Origin: Atherinomorus stipes
Taxonomy: Eukaryota > Chordata > Actinopteri > Atheriniformes > Atherinidae
Reading direction: 5' to 3'
Assembly (NCBI GenBank): GCA_023101725.1
Contig: JALJCO010013358.1
Coordinates: forward strand, 186,001 to 250,000
DNA length: 64,000 nt
The position numbers and the translations under genes were made by a program. Of this stretch, positions 1 to 12,130 are shown piece by piece; the stretch's first letter is position 1, and the number at the start of each line of letters is the position of its first letter. A model generated the notes under the pieces. The model worked only from the letters and a program-made list of their open reading frames with translations, did not search any database and was not told where the DNA came from.

Positions 1-773
1 AAAGATGCTGATCCCATAGTGAAACTGATGTTCAATGTACAACAAAAGGAGAAAGCAACTTTCCAACTACCCTTGAGAAAACCATAGTTGCATGTTGAAT
101 TTCCATTAGAGCTCGTAAACAAAAACTCCTCCATAGTTTTGCTTTGCTGCCTGTTACCGTCATCCTCAAAATTATTCATACCTTTTCATTGAAAAAAATC
201 TAAATTCACAATAGTATTTCAAAAAACATAAATAATAAATAATAATAAATTAAAATTGACAAAAAATGATTTAGTGAAATAAAATATTGCTTTTTAATTG
301 GAGTTGAAAATAAACATTTGAAAATATTAAACAAACTAAACTGTCCCAGACTAAATCGAGCCCCTTGCTCATGGACACTGGGCTAAAATACCTGTCAACA
401 GGTGCAGAAATCTTATTGACGATTACAGAAAACACTTGTTTACAGTAATTTCCTCAAAGTGTTTAGCTTCAGAGCCCCATCATGCTTGTTTACTTGTTGT
501 ATTTGTTGTGTGTCTGTTTTTCATATTTCTGTTCAACCACAAATTAAAATTAATGTAATCAATTTCATAGAATTTTTCTTTATTATTACTTTTGTAAATT
601 TACACTTATTTCACTGAAAGCTGATTTTTTTTTCCTTCTTTAATGGGAAGATATTAATAATTTTTAGGCCGACTGTATATTTTTAAGTATGAGGGGGTTG
701 CAGTCGTGTCATGCTTTGCTTAAGTTTTTATTTAAGTGTCAGACTTTTGTAACATGGTCCTCTCAATCCTCAG
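1..773. other. Intron upstream of exon A (partial)
   Basis: AT-rich sequence ending in the polypyrimidine and CAG acceptor of exon A. I see no further exon, terminal inverted repeat or recognisable transposon in it. The preceding thsd7b exon must lie beyond the left edge. Confidence 0.7.
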
Positions 774-1022
774 CCTGTGTACCAAGGACAGCTCCCCCCT
801 GAGCTTCCAGGCATGTGGGATGCCCAAAGACTGTCAGACGTCTGATTGGTCATCCTGGAGTCTCTGCTCCAAGACCTGTCGGTCCACCGATCTGTCTCCC
901 GGTTACCGCCTTCGGTCCCGGATCGTGACGCAGACCCCGCATGGCAGCGGGAAGCGATGCCCCGTCCTGGAGGAAAAAGAAGCTTGCAACATCATTGGAG
1001 ATTTACTTCCAAAATGCCCCAG
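774..1022 (+). CDS. thsd7b: thsd7b internal exon (exon A of window): TSP1 repeat
   Basis: Internal exon of a THSD7-family protein, a large type I membrane glycoprotein whose ectodomain is an array of thrombospondin type-1 repeats. The exon opens after a CAG acceptor at 771-773 and closes before GTGACT at 1023. One base completes the previous codon (phase 2), then 82 codons follow, then AG of a split Arg codon (phase 2). The peptide contains PKDCQTSDWSSWSLCSKTC, the W-x-x-W plus Cys signature of a TSP1 repeat and a likely C-mannosylation site. A basic stretch (RLRSRIV) and an EEKEAC segment follow, ending in KCPR. The pattern matches the remembered THSD7B sequence around 'PKDCETSDWSSW' better than THSD7A. 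The preceding exon is not in the window. The family and frame are clear; paralogue choice (7B over 7A) is inference from recall. Confidence 0.88.
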
Positions 1023-1914
1023 GTGACTCCTCAAATGAACAAAGTTCTGTTTGAATAAAGATCTGATCATGTGTAATCTCTTGACTTAGACCTGCATGAT
1101 TTAAGTGTTTTTTTGTTTTTGTTTTTTCATTTTGGTTGAGATGTTTTTAATGAAGAAGCAAATTTATTACTTTAACTTTTAATTATTTTCTATTTATGTT
1201 TATTATTTCTTATATTCTAAGATAATTAGAAAAATCTCATCCATCTGAAAGATCCTGATCAGGCATGACTTAACTCCACTTAGATAGGATAGAAACAGGG
1301 TTTGCCTTACCCTCTTTCTTTTACCGGCACCGGACTTAAGATAGGCTTTAGCTAATATAACATGCACTGAACAAAGTAGTCAATAGAGAATTACATTCCC
1401 TGCTGGTTAATTTTGTTTTATTCGTTAAATTTACATGGAGTGCCTGGCAGCAGAGGATTTACATGATTAGGGAAAACTCATTACAGAAATTAAGCATTTG
1501 ATAGATTACTAGAGGCTGTTGTTTTGGTAATCTCCTCAAATATTATTGCTTTCTGCATGGCTGCATTTTTCATAGTTGAAACCAAACATTTGTTTGGAAG
1601 TTCTCGAATCAAAATAATCATGCTTCCCTCCCCCTGATATGCTGTGACAAAGCTCTTGCCAAAGACCGCACACGCTAATTTGTCTTTTGCTCTGTGGGAC
1701 TTTGCGACAGCAGCTGTCACGGACATGTGTAAAATGAAACTTTACCCTGTTTGGGTAGATTCATTTACACATTCTTTCTCACAGGGCGACAGTATTGTTT
1801 TTAAACTTAAACACGATTATAAGGACTAGATTTTAAGGTGGATTACAGACAGCGACCCTTTGTCTATTTACCAACAGTTTAGCTTATTATTTCCATGGCT
1901 GTGTGCACTGTCAG
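1023..1914 (+). other. Intron A-B (892 bp)
   Basis: Bounded by GTGACT and a CAG acceptor. AT-rich. I recognise no repeat or gene here; the short ORFs on both strands show no family features. Confidence 0.8.
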
Positions 1915-2084
1915 GTACATGTGGAGGACCACTGACTGGGATGAATGCCGCATCCTGCCCTTACTCAGCCAGCAGGATCAGAGGCTGGCTAATATGAGTC
2001 TTCTGTGTGGAGGGGGCATCCAGACCAGGAAGACCTACTGTGCTCAAGTCCCTGATGATTCAGCTCCACATCACAGGAAGGAAG
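1915..2084 (+). CDS. thsd7b: thsd7b internal exon (exon B): TSP1-like half repeat
   Basis: This exon continues directly from exon A. The first base completes the split Arg codon (AG|G), giving PR-YMWRTTDWDEC. The acceptor is CAG at 1912-1914 and the donor is G|GTGAGG at 2085, phase 1. It carries the second, less canonical type of THSD7 repeat: a W-x-x-x-x-W-x-x-C start, the conserved LLSQQDQR segment and CGGGIQTRKTYC. An N-M-S sequon lies just before the CGGG motif. Both THSD7 paralogues share this layout (Trp-rich start, 'LLSQQD', 'CGGGIQTR'). The intron before it is 892 bp. The exon is out of frame with any longer ORF, as expected for a spliced segment. Confidence 0.9.
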
Positions 2085-2684
2085 GTGAGGGGGGGAAACA
2101 GAAAAATAAAACAAGCAAAACGCCTTCATCTCGGTTGACCCAGGGCATTCTGGCAGCACATGGTGACTCCAGAGATACAATGTTAATAAATTCCAGGTAA
2201 ACTTAGAGTTGCAGTTGTAAATTATTAAAGTCAATGTTTGAAGCAGAACATAATATTGGTTGCATGGATGAAAAAAAGGAAAAGAAAAATCAACCTGTAA
2301 GCCTGTCGAGCTGCTGTAGCATAACATGGACAGAAACATCAATTTAATCAAAGTGTATTTCCCTGAAATGTACTGTTGCTCAGGCTGTAAACAGCAGGGG
2401 ACCCATAGTCTGCATGTGAATGAAGTCATTTTACCTCTTCAAGTGTTTTTTTTCCACTTTAAAACATTCACTAAACTAAACACTCTGAAGCCAAGCTTCA
2501 TAAAAAGGTATGGACGCTTTTTTCCAGGAAAGTGCATTGAAACAACTGAGCAGCATAAAATCAAAGCAGTTTTTATGATGACAAACACTGTTATTGTTAG
2601 TGCATGCATGCCATATTAAAAAACACATGAAACAGCTATCGGATAAATTTAGGAAGAAATAAAACTAGTCTTAGTAATAGGAAG

Positions 2685-4905
2685 CCAAAATCACGCCGAA
2701 ATCTACTTCCAGCCCATGGGACCTAAGAAATGAAAAATATGAATGCAAGTCAATGGGGAGAAAATAATTATCTTCTGGCCCACATCGTTCTCTGCCCTGG
2801 ATTCCAGATATGTCGATTGTAAATTTAAATTAGAATCTTTTTGTGCAAAGAAACATACAAAAAAAAAGGCTGAGATTTTTGATTATTTCAGGTTTTGCCA
2901 ATTTTACTCCGGCATGTCACCGCTTTTTTCAATAACAGGAAAAGAGCATGGAAAGAGGTGAAAACCATTATAGGTCAGGACATGTCAAGCATTTCCATGA
3001 TGTTGATGGAATGATGGTCTGTTTGGTTCGCACCAGCCGCAGGGAGCGACGTCATCACTCATGATGAGAGCTGTTGTCCACAAAGCCACTTCAAGTAAAT
3101 CCTGAAACAATTGAAGTTCTTCGTGCTATTTTATTTTTACCGCCATCTGCGATCACGAACATGTTGTCAGTAGAGGAGGTAGTTTTGCTGCGTCTACTTC
3201 AGAAAAGGTGAAAAAAACAAATGTATGCAGTAGGGCTGTAACGGTACGTGTGTTTGTGTCGAACCGTTCGGCACGACCCTGTACCAAACTGTTGGGTGCA
3301 GGATTTGTTTTTTTTAGCCCTTTATTGTTTCATTAAGTTCTTGCTGCCACCGGACATAACGGACCCGCGCAGCGCGCTGACCATCCTGTTTCTAACAACT
3401 CAGAACAACATGGATGTGAGATTGTTGAGCTACAGGAAGCTCCACCAACTCTCCAGTCCTCTGTCTGAGAGAACTTCAGTTTAGACGAAGACGGAGCTGA
3501 AGAAAAGTCGGCAAAATGAAATCACTGTGTCGACACTGCAGAACTGCGGTCGCAGTGTTTCCCCGTCTCCCCCCAGTGTTCAGCGTCTCAGCATTGGGAG
3601 GGTATGAACGGCAGTAAGTGTGATAGCCCCTGTGTTGATAACCTACAGCTACAAATCATCTTTGCTGAATGATGTATTCATGAACTCTGTAACAGAAACC
3701 TTCCAGTAACAGCATTTCAGTGTTAATTATAATAAATAATCATAAGCAGATACACTCTGTTAAGTCACGTCACGTCACGGCACGTTTCCAAACTGATAAA
3801 AAAACAAAAAAGAGAAAACACAGAGGACAGAAAAACGTAAAGGATTGTATAATCCCTGATAAAAACTGTTTCATTCCATGAAGTCATGCTAAATATTCTT
3901 TAAGTTCAGATCTAAGGTGACATGCTGACATGATTAAACGTGATTTTTAAGGCAATATCAGCTATGCGCGTTCCTGCGACGTGTTCGTTCTCAATAGATC
4001 AGCAGGTGAAGAGGAGTGCGAGTATCTCCGTCTTCAGCTTCTCGGTAGAGTTTAAAACTGATATCTGTGTCTAAGCTTCAGCTGGCTGACGTGTTTTCAG
4101 ACGCACGCGTTGTCTGAGGCTCATCCTGTGGACGTGCGCGTGTCTTTGAGCATCACAGAGAAACTCAGAGAGCAGCCATGACATGCTGTCATGGAAATCT
4201 GATGACTACAGGAACATCAGTTATATTTAGTTTTTAGTCCAAGAGCTCAGTATGTAAACCTGTTCTAGAGGAAATGAGAATTTTAAACCACATTGTGAGC
4301 TGGTGCTGGATAGAAAACCAGATCAGGATAAATTAACCTGACTTGTAAGCGGTGCTGGGTCTGGTAGGGCGGGGCCCTGCCTATATAATGGTAGGGAAAA
4401 CACTGGGTTGGGTATATAGTATGTACTTAGCTGTGATGTTAAAGTTTAATGAACTTGTTGATAAAACACAAGACAGTTAATGTTTGTGAAATTTTTCTCC
4501 ATTACTGTACCGAGGTAAAAACCGAACTGTGATTTTTGTGTACCGTTACAGCCCTACAGTAGTATACGGTGGTGGCATGACTGACCACTTAAAAGTGGTC
4601 AAAGTAATTTAAACTTTAGACATTTTTAAATGCCGTCTTCTTAGTGTTCTTCTTCGATTTTTAATGAATAGGTAAACTCTGTAAGCTCTGAATCGACGCT
4701 GTCGCCATGATTTCCGTTGGTATTGCTCCGTTTCGTCCATAGCACTCTTGATTCATAAGCTCTCTTGCAACCGACATACTGATGGACGAAACGACCACCG
4801 GATATGGATGAAAGCATCCGTATCCGCATTTACCGTAGCGTATGAATTCGCCTTTAGGTCCCATAGGGCTCACCATAAGGGGCGTGACTTCGGCTCCCCA
4901 TTTTG
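2685..4905. mobile_element. Diverged transposon interrupted by a hAT-like insertion
   Basis: Two diverged inverted segments flank this block. The left (about 2685-2730) and the reverse complement of the right (about 4850-4895) share a GCC.ATGGGACCTAA core and a TCACGCC segment. Inside, just before the nested insertion, a 16-codon open stretch at 3161-3208 reads MLSVEEVVLLRLLQKR and then stops. That resembles the start of some Harbinger-like proteins, but this is weak. Borders are approximate and class is uncertain. Confidence 0.35.
3231..4556. mobile_element. Non-autonomous hAT-like element, 1.33 kb
   Basis: The left end TAGGGCTGTAACGGTAC (3231-3247) is matched exactly in inverse at the right end (4540-4556), and weaker similarity runs further in. 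TAGGG-type ends are typical of teleost hAT elements. I cannot find a clean 8-bp target duplication (left flank GTATGCAG, right flank CAGTAGTA), so the copy is probably old. No transposase is visible. Confidence 0.7.
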
Positions 4906-5322
4906 TTTCAGTATGAATTGAAATCTGCTTTTGTAACCCTATTTTAATGTGTTTTAAGTGATGGAAATCTAGCTTAACTGTAAGTAATTGCCTAAATCCC
5001 CTATAAAAAAAGGGACAAAATTATATGAAATTAAAGTTTCGGCTTTATGAATTAGCATAAATGAAAAAGAGACAGAAATGCTAAGTATTGCATTTATCTT
5101 TTTGATTAAGCACAGTGAGTAAATCTGCATAATGAATACTGGTTTAACAGCTTAACCTCAGTGTGTGGTTTAGTTTGGCGCATACCTGACTTCTGGGTGG
5201 CTTCATTTTGTTGCTGATGTGTTTTGACAGTTGTTGGACGACCTTTTCACTCTTCAAGTGTGCTCAAAGGCATGCTTGCAGATTGTTGTGGTCTGGGTTT
5301 TTCTATATCAATATTAAAGAAA

Positions 5323-5353
<31 letters not shown>

Positions 5354-6309
5354 GAACAAGCAGCTGTGAAGGACAAAGATCGATACCTCAAATGTAATAT
5401 TTACCTTGACATGACCCTCCCAGTTTTGGTTTACGGTAAATGCACACTGCTACAGGACATGTAATACGGAGCCTTGTTCGCTGTTGGATGTCTGCTGCAG
5501 TTACACGACTGACAATCACAGATAAACACAATTTAGGGTACAAAGCAGAAAGATCTGTCCTGCACTTTATCACTGCGTCTAAGCAAGCATTTCATTTTTA
5601 AAACGGAGATCAAACACCATGTAAATTACTTTGGGTAAAAAGACAAAATGCTCTGTGGACATTTACTGAAATTTTTCTATTGGCTCTCATTTAAATGGAA
5701 ATTTGCCTCTTGATGTGCGGAGGTGCATCAAAATGGGATGTTAGATTGAATAACTCCCCATGTTGTGGACAGGCAGAAAAATACCCTCTTACTCTGTGAG
5801 AGACACTAATGTCAGCACCTATCATAAGTGGCTTAGCTCTCTGTGATCTTCAAATGGTGTCAGGCATGCTTAGCGGTGAATTGGTTTATACTGTGTGTTG
5901 ATTTGATATCTCCCAATTCAGATTGTGTTCATTCCCTGAGAGCCGCGGCTCTCTGCATTGTAAACTCCCTAGTATGACCTCAGATGAGCAATTTCCTTGC
6001 GCTTTGTTTTTCCCCTCCACAATAACCTTTGAACAAAGTAGCCATCTTTAAGCCCGAGTGTTGAGAATTTGAAGTTGTGGCCTTTCCCAATTGGAACTGA
6101 ATTACATCCATACTTTTCAGTCTGATGGCAGTGAGGCTCCTTGATCTTCTTCCCTCTCTTCACATCATCTAGCACAAATCTCTGTTAGGCGTTCAATCCA
6201 AAACATATTACTTGGCAGCACACAAGCACACACTACCGCTGACTGTGTGTGGTTTGACTTCAGATTGGTTTATCCTTCCCTTGATCCCCCCCCCCCTCTG
6301 TTTGTTCAG

Positions 6310-6468
6310 TCTCCAGGCCTGTGAATGCCAGGATGTGTGAAGGTGCTGAGCCCCCATTGGCCGTGCAGAACTGCTCCATCCCCTGCCAGCATCACTGCAT
6401 GCTCTCTCAGTGGTCCCCCTGGAGTTCCTGCCTCCATGATGACTGCAAAGAAGCCCAAGGGAAGAAAG
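6310..6468 (+). CDS. thsd7b: thsd7b internal exon (exon C): TSP1 repeat start
   Basis: The acceptor is TTCAG at 6305-6309 and the donor is AAAG|GTACGC at 6469. The two opening bases join the G of exon B to make Val, giving KE-V-SRPVNARMC. That junction resembles the KEVSRPV segment I remember for THSD7B, and THSD7A differs there. The exon then reads CSIPCQHHC and QWSPWSSC (a TSP1 W-x-x-W-x-x-C motif) and ends DDCKEAQGKK plus the first base of a Gly codon (phase 1). The upstream intron is 4.2 kb and contains a nested transposon at about 2.7-4.9 kb. A run of C at 6286-6295 lies close upstream of the acceptor as part of its pyrimidine tract. Confidence 0.9.
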
Positions 6469-6714
6469 GTACGCTGAAGTTAGGCCACGCTTCACCACGC
6501 CTCCAGAGCGCAGGAACATGTGCGCTGATGGTTGACGAGCAGGTTGGCGAAGATAACCGATAACAGCTGAATGGCTAGCTTGTTAGCTTGCTAGTAAACA
6601 GCTGGGGAACCATGTTTCCTAAAAGTGATAATTCGCTCACCTGGAACTCCTTCTGCGGTGTAAAACATCCACACTGCAAATGTCAACACCTTTTTATCAT
6701 TCAATCAATAATCA

Positions 6715-7563
6715 TGGGCCATTACAATTTTATTGGATGGGGTTTTTTCGGTCCTGTACGTTCCACAGGTGATCAATTTTTTAAATTTTTGTGTCAGAAC
6801 ATTTAATCAATTAGCTGCATTCCTAGTGTGGAGAAGACTTTAAGCAATAAAGTAAAAAATGCTCCCGGAAAACATCATCCACCCTGCCTTTAAGAGCAAA
6901 CAACGAGACAGATAACAGCAGCAAGCAGCCATGTTTGTGTACACTATGTGACATTCATGGAGGTTGTGAGCGCGGGGGGTTCAGGGGAGGAAGAGACAAC
7001 TGGCGTTTGAGTTTGATGGACAAATCATGATTTAATCCAGTGGTTCCCAAACTTTTTCTGCAGGGTCCCCCTTTCATTGGCAATTATATCGCCCCATCCC
7101 ACCACTGCTACCACATGCGCCCAAACATTTGCCATGACATATAACAATATACACTGCTTTTTTTTTTTTTTTTTTTTTTTTTGGGGGGGGGGGGGGGTGC
7201 TTCTTGTTGAGTCATCATCATTTGTTCATTAGTACTTTAAAAAATATACCCATTTTTTGTTAGAAGTGCAAAAACTATACTTTAACGCCTGGTTGCCCCC
7301 AGGCTAAAAAGTATAGTATAGCCCCAGTGGGGCCTGCCCCCCCCCCCCCCAGTTTGGAAACCACTGATTTAATAGTTTAGAATGGGCCATTCAAGGTTAT
7401 TGTATGGGTTTTTCCAGTCCTGTCTGTTCCACAGGTGAGTAAAATTTTTAATTATTGTCTCAGAGCATTTAATTAATTGGCTGCATTCAGGGTGTCAAAG
7501 AGATTTTAAGCAATATAGTAAAAAAAAAAAATGCTCCTGGAAAAATCATCTATCCTGCCTTTA
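6715..7563. repeat. Two direct copies of a ~180-bp repeat flanking a MITE
   Basis: The segment at 6715-6892 recurs at 7383-7563. Shared landmarks in order are GGGCCATT, GTTCCACAGGTGA, CATTTAAT.AATT.GCTGCATTC, TTTTAAGCAATA, AAAATGCTCC.GGAAAA and CCTGCCTTTAA. They are diverged direct copies about 668 bp apart, possibly repeated ends of one element. The hAT MITE at 7038-7366 lies between them. Confidence 0.7.
7038..7366. mobile_element. hAT MITE with CAGTGGTTCCCAAA-type ends, 329 bp
   Basis: The left end CAGTGGTTCCCAAACTTTTT is answered by AGTTTGGAAACCACTG on the right. Flanking octamers are ATTTAATC (7030-7037) and ATTTAATA (7367-7374), a 7/8 target-site duplication. Homopolymer runs of T and G (7160-7198) and C (7337-7350) lie inside. 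CAGTGGTTCCCAAA is a familiar Charlie/Tip100-like hAT terminus. Confidence 0.85.
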
Positions 7564-9939
7564 ACACACTCAGCAGTAACCAAATATAGACATAATAATT
7601 TGTTCAAACAAACGGCAGTTTCAGTTTGGTTTTTCTGCTGTTGCATTCTAGTTTCACAGAAGCAGGATTTCCTGGAGAAACGGTGCTCATCCCAAACACT
7701 GCGAACTGCGGTTAGCCCTCGTTATCACAATCGCCACCAGCTTTAACAAGATGTAACAACCCTGATAACAGCTGAAGTGGATAATAGAATATTTTCCATG
7801 CCAACAGATTTTCCCCAAGACGCACCAGTTTTCCAACTGCGCAATACTGTTTTTCTCAGACCCATCTTTGGCAGATGGGTGGACAGAGGGATGCGAGCAC
7901 AACATCCAGAAACATATTACAAATCGTTAGTTAACAAGCTGAAGTCAAATGAAATTGTGCAGATGGGCTTTTGGCAAAAATAACTGTTTTATGGCAGACC
8001 ATGCATTTAAAATCAGTTCAAGAGGTAAGCACTTCAGAGACATAATGCGCTTGTGTTTGGACTTGATGACAGCTTCTAGGGTGTTTTGACAGAGCTGAGA
8101 CGTAACATGTGACAGAGGCTGTTAGGGAGAGTTGCAGCAGAACAGATCGTCATCAGATCAGGATGCAGCAACCTCTCTCTTCGGTATGAATCATAAATTA
8201 TTTTGATAAGTGGCTGCATGAACAGAAGTGTGCACTGCGAGAAGAGAGAGCATTAACCACTGCAGATGAAAGAAGGAAAAGAGCTCACATCTGAAGTTTA
8301 GCTGTAGTCTTCAGGAAAGGCGAGGAGCAGATGATGTGATTCATGTCAGAGTGCGAGCGCACGGAAGCATTCGACGCTGTCTTGACGCTCTTGTCGATCA
8401 GGTGAAAGCGTGTCACATCTGACCACTTTAAAGAGGCCGCGCTGTGTGGAATGCAGTGTGTGTTTCAGTCAGTGTGGCAGCAGCGGAGCTGTTAGTGTGC
8501 TGGTGCTGTGCTAAAAGGGCAGCGTGACCTCGTCTCTGCAGTGAGTAAATGTGCATGAAAGCGCCCAGGGGAGCAACTGAAGTGTGGATTGTTCAGGTCA
8601 GTGGCCACACTCTCAAAACACTGGATCTCTGCGGGTTGAGCCGGCTCCTCTCACTGACACTGTCATTAATATATTTCAGGGAGTGAAAAACAAAAGCATC
8701 TGCTGTTTCGGAGCGGGCTCTCTTGTGGCACGCTATCTTTTAATGGTATTCTTAAAGAGTCAGAGCGCGCAGCAGACATACAGAGTATGAAACCGATACA
8801 AAGTCACTCACAGTCAGCAGTGTTGCCTGCAATGCAGTGAACTGATATTGAGTAGTGAGGCATTGTTATGATCCCGTAGCCCTCGAGCTTCAGACAATTT
8901 CTCGCTGCTTTTATTTCAAGAGAAACTGTGATCCATCTCTAACCAAAAGTCCCGCTGATCCTCGTCTTCAGGTGGCAGTCAACCAGTGGAAATGCTCATA
9001 CTGGCCCAGCTCTGCTCTCTGGAAAATTACAAATTTAGATGGGCTCTCAGCTTCACATCTTTTTGTGTGATCTCATCCTATCACATTTGCTGCTACAGAA
9101 TGTGGGAAAATGGATTGAACATGGGTAGTTAAAATATTTGTAAGGCCTCTATGTGGGCTTGCAGAGCTGGAAGGAAGGTGCTGAAATATCACCGGCTGGC
9201 CCTTGTTTCCCTGAAATAAACCCGGTATGGCCGAGAAACCTTTCAATTATTAATACCCACAAGGGCATGCCCAGCAAAATTGTTTTTTGTGGCTTGGATG
9301 TGAGTAGCAGTAAGTGCTGTGGGCAACGCTGCAATCGATCCATGGTGTCTTTGCTCTTCGAGAGCACACTCGGGCAGCATCTCACAGATCAGGCTCTTCA
9401 GCTGCTGCTTCATTCCTTCAGATGGTCGGGGGATGTAATTTGCAGAGTGGGCATCCAGGGGTTAGACAGTGCCACCTGTGGAGGAAAAGAATGCAGGACC
9501 TTTCTTCCATGTGTCATAACTGAGATAAAATGGCTATGGCTCAAAAAGAAAAGCTGCTCCTGCTCAAGTGTCACAGAGGGGAAGGGCTGCAGCTTCAAAA
9601 CACCACTTTCATGCTTTAACTTTCCATCTGCAGAAACACTGCTGTCATCTGGGAACTGGGGGAGCTCAGTCGTCAATACGAGCTATAGATTAGAACATAT
9701 TCAATCAGTACGGACCTTTACATGGAAAAATGAATATTTTATAAACAATTAATCTGTAAGAGGATCAATATTGTAGAACAAGGAGCGTGAATCAAAATAT
9801 GTGACAGTTAGATGATGTGGCTGATTAGTTAGCTGCCAAAGTAATAATAACTGAGTCAAATGCTCCTGGAATTCAATAATTCTAATCACTTACAGGGTTT
9901 TTCTTACTATATTTTTAGTGATTGTGTCTTTAAAGCCAG

Positions 9940-10290
9940 ATAGATAAATAGACAGACAGACAGACAGACATTTATCCCTCAGTGGGAAAATTAAAAATGC
10001 TGCAGACAAAATTAAGCATAAAAAAAAAATGCTGCAGACAATTTCACAGTATATACAGGGAATAAAAATAAAATAACAACAGAAAATAAACCAGTTGAGT
10101 ACACAAATATATACACATCTATACAATATAAACAAATATAGATATAAAAATATAGATAATAAAAGGAGATAAAAATGAAATGAAATGAAATGAAAGATAC
10201 TTTATTCATCTCAGAAGGAAAATTCCATATAAAGATTAAAAATATATAATATATATAATAAAAGTTACAGATGCATGATATCATTAGCCT
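9940..10290 (-). repeat. LINE 3'-tail-like sequence with GACA and GAAAT microsatellites
   Basis: A GATA/GACA run (9940-9970) leads into TTTATCCCTCAGTGGGAAAA. A GAAAT run (10171-10196) leads into CTTTATTCATCTCAGAAGGAAA. Both resemble inverted 3' ends of teleost CR1/L2-like LINEs, whose tails carry a 'ccctgaggggaaat' motif next to a short tandem repeat. Two tail remnants side by side, no coding part visible. Confidence 0.55.
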
Positions 10291-12130
10291 GATGTTGATT
10301 TTGGGCGATGTTGGCTGTAAAACGGAATATCAAGGTCGGCCTGATATTGAACGATATAATTAATCAAGATATAACAGGAACTGTTTGGTGACAAACTTGA
10401 GGGTCTGGTTTTTGTTTGTTTGTTTTTTCTTCTTTTAATCCATGGGGCATGGGAAAAAACAACAAGGCCTTTACACACCTACTCTGAATATTTTCACCCA
10501 AAAGATTTGAACAGCAATTCTTTTTTAATGGAATTACTGAAATACAAAGCGCACCCACTAGAAAATTAGATTTATACAGGCCACCATACATTTGTCAATA
10601 AGCTGCAGGTGTCCACATTGTAACATGAGATATACGCTATATAACTTCCGGAAATGATTGATTTTTTTCAAACAATGTGTGTTACAGGGCCGGTTTTGAA
10701 AATAAAAATCTCCACGCTGCCGTCTCCAGTGTCTCACTGGTGAACACTGACGCCAAGCTTACGCGCTGTAGCTCCATCCGGCGCTGCTGGCCGGTGTTCT
10801 GACATTTCCTCCTACCAGTTGAGACGCATGTCGGTGGAAATATATAATGACAGGGTAGCCCAGATGGACAGACGGGCCTGTCATTTAAATCTGTGGTAGG
10901 ACTTTTTGACAGAACACCGGACAGAGGGCTCGTAAAGGGGCTCGTAACTTTCCTTCTGGATGTCTGATCTTCAAAATTCCAACTGAAGGGCTTAGCTTGT
11001 GTATATACTTAAGAAGACAAGAGTGTTTTTGTGCTGCTCCGGGTCAACTTTCTGACGCAGGAGACTCATCCGTATTTAGCGTTTTTGTGGGCAGGTTTGA
11101 TGTGTTGGGTTCGAGCACTGTGAGAGATGAGAAAGATCAGGTCCCGCTGCCTGGAACAACCATCTATGGTGAATGTTGTAACCGTGAATTTATGGAAACG
11201 TTCACATCAGTGACGAAATTCCACCTAATGATTTTGCAATGTCTATTTTTTTGAGCAGAGGTCGATTTCCTCAATATTTACATCTGACAGATACACAATC
11301 GACCAATCAGAGAAGACAACTTGCAGCCCCGCCTCCCCCCTTTGCTGCACTCGGCATGGGGTGTTTATGTTCCTCTGGAACAATAATGCCAGTTTATTCC
11401 AGCATTTTCATGACTTTGCATCAGACTAGTTGTGTATGGACAAAGACGTCTATATTTCTCCTCCGAATTATTTGAAGTTTTGTGACGTTTATTCGCATTG
11501 GTCCTGATGTGAAAAGGCCTGCACCCACTGCGCGACATTATGATGTCTCCAGCAACTACTGGATCCGAATCGGAAGCATTTTTCTCATTTTGGACAAGAA
11601 TTGAATATAAAATCATTTTCAGCTTTACAGGAATAGTACACCCACAGAATGATGTGCGTTCATTTTCCACTCACCCTCATGCTGAGCAAGACTGTGGAGC
11701 ACTTTTTTAATATCTCAAATGCAGCCGAAGATCGGACAGGTTTTCATTTTCCCCCCAACTTTCATATAATAGAGCTCACTGGCGATATACTAAATAATGC
11801 AGTTTCAAGTAAATTATGGACGCTACCCACTCCGGACACTTGGATTACATTAGATGAGCAGTATAGAGGAAGATTGCCAAGTTTTTGTGAACCTTCATGG
11901 ACCTTTTTGGCTCAGTCGCCGATGAGCTCCATTATATGGAAGTTGGGGGGAAAACGAAAACCTGTCTGATCTCCGGCTGCATTTGAGATATTAAAAAAGT
12001 GTACTATTCTGGTTTAATATCCATATCGGTATTGGCCATGAAAAGCTGAAAATTATTGGTTGCTGAATCAGTTGAAAATTTTCCAGTGATTATCCAATAT
12101 CCAATGATTTTGAGTTATTGAATGAAAAAG
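10290..12130 (+). repeat. Dispersed repeat family, copy 1 (unclassified)
   Basis: Segments here recur at 50.71-51.24 kb and, inverted, at 53.95-54.10 kb. Shared landmarks are TGTTTGGTG.CAAAC, GGGGCAT, TTATG.TGTCTCCAGCA, ATCATTTTCAGCTT and GGTATTGGCCATGA. This copy holds extra sequence, including an inverted pair about 27 bp long at 10,791-10,817 and 10,893-10,919 and the TTAA element at 11,628-12,013. No coding region recognised. Borders approximate. Confidence 0.55.
11628..12013. mobile_element. TTAA-type foldback element, copy 1 (deleted), 386 bp
   Basis: The ends AGGAATAGTACAC and GTGTACTATTCT are inverted partners between TTTA (11,624-11,627) and TTAA (12,014-12,017). Internal landmarks (CACTCACCCTCATGCTGAGCAAG, CGGCTGCATTTGAGATATT) are shared with copies at 31.4 and 56.3 kb. 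The right arm has lost about 100 bp. The related repeat at about 54.04 kb is an empty site without this insertion. Confidence 0.75.

Larger units (their letters stand above)
2085..6309 (+). other. Intron B-C (4.2 kb)
   Basis: Bounded by GTGAGG and TTCAG. The centre is occupied by a hAT-like element inside an older element (listed separately). The flanks, 2085-2680 and 4910-6300, contain only AT-rich sequence, a T run at about 5328-5353 and no recognised gene. Confidence 0.75.

Noticed and set aside
1490..1726. 78-codon minus-strand frame in intron A-B
   Set aside because: Not recognisable, no start context or splice sites, length expected by chance.
9153..9752. 199-codon open frame on the + strand
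   Set aside because: No domain, signal or family resemblance. No splice context in frame with thsd7b, and an equally open antisense frame overlaps it. Likely chance.
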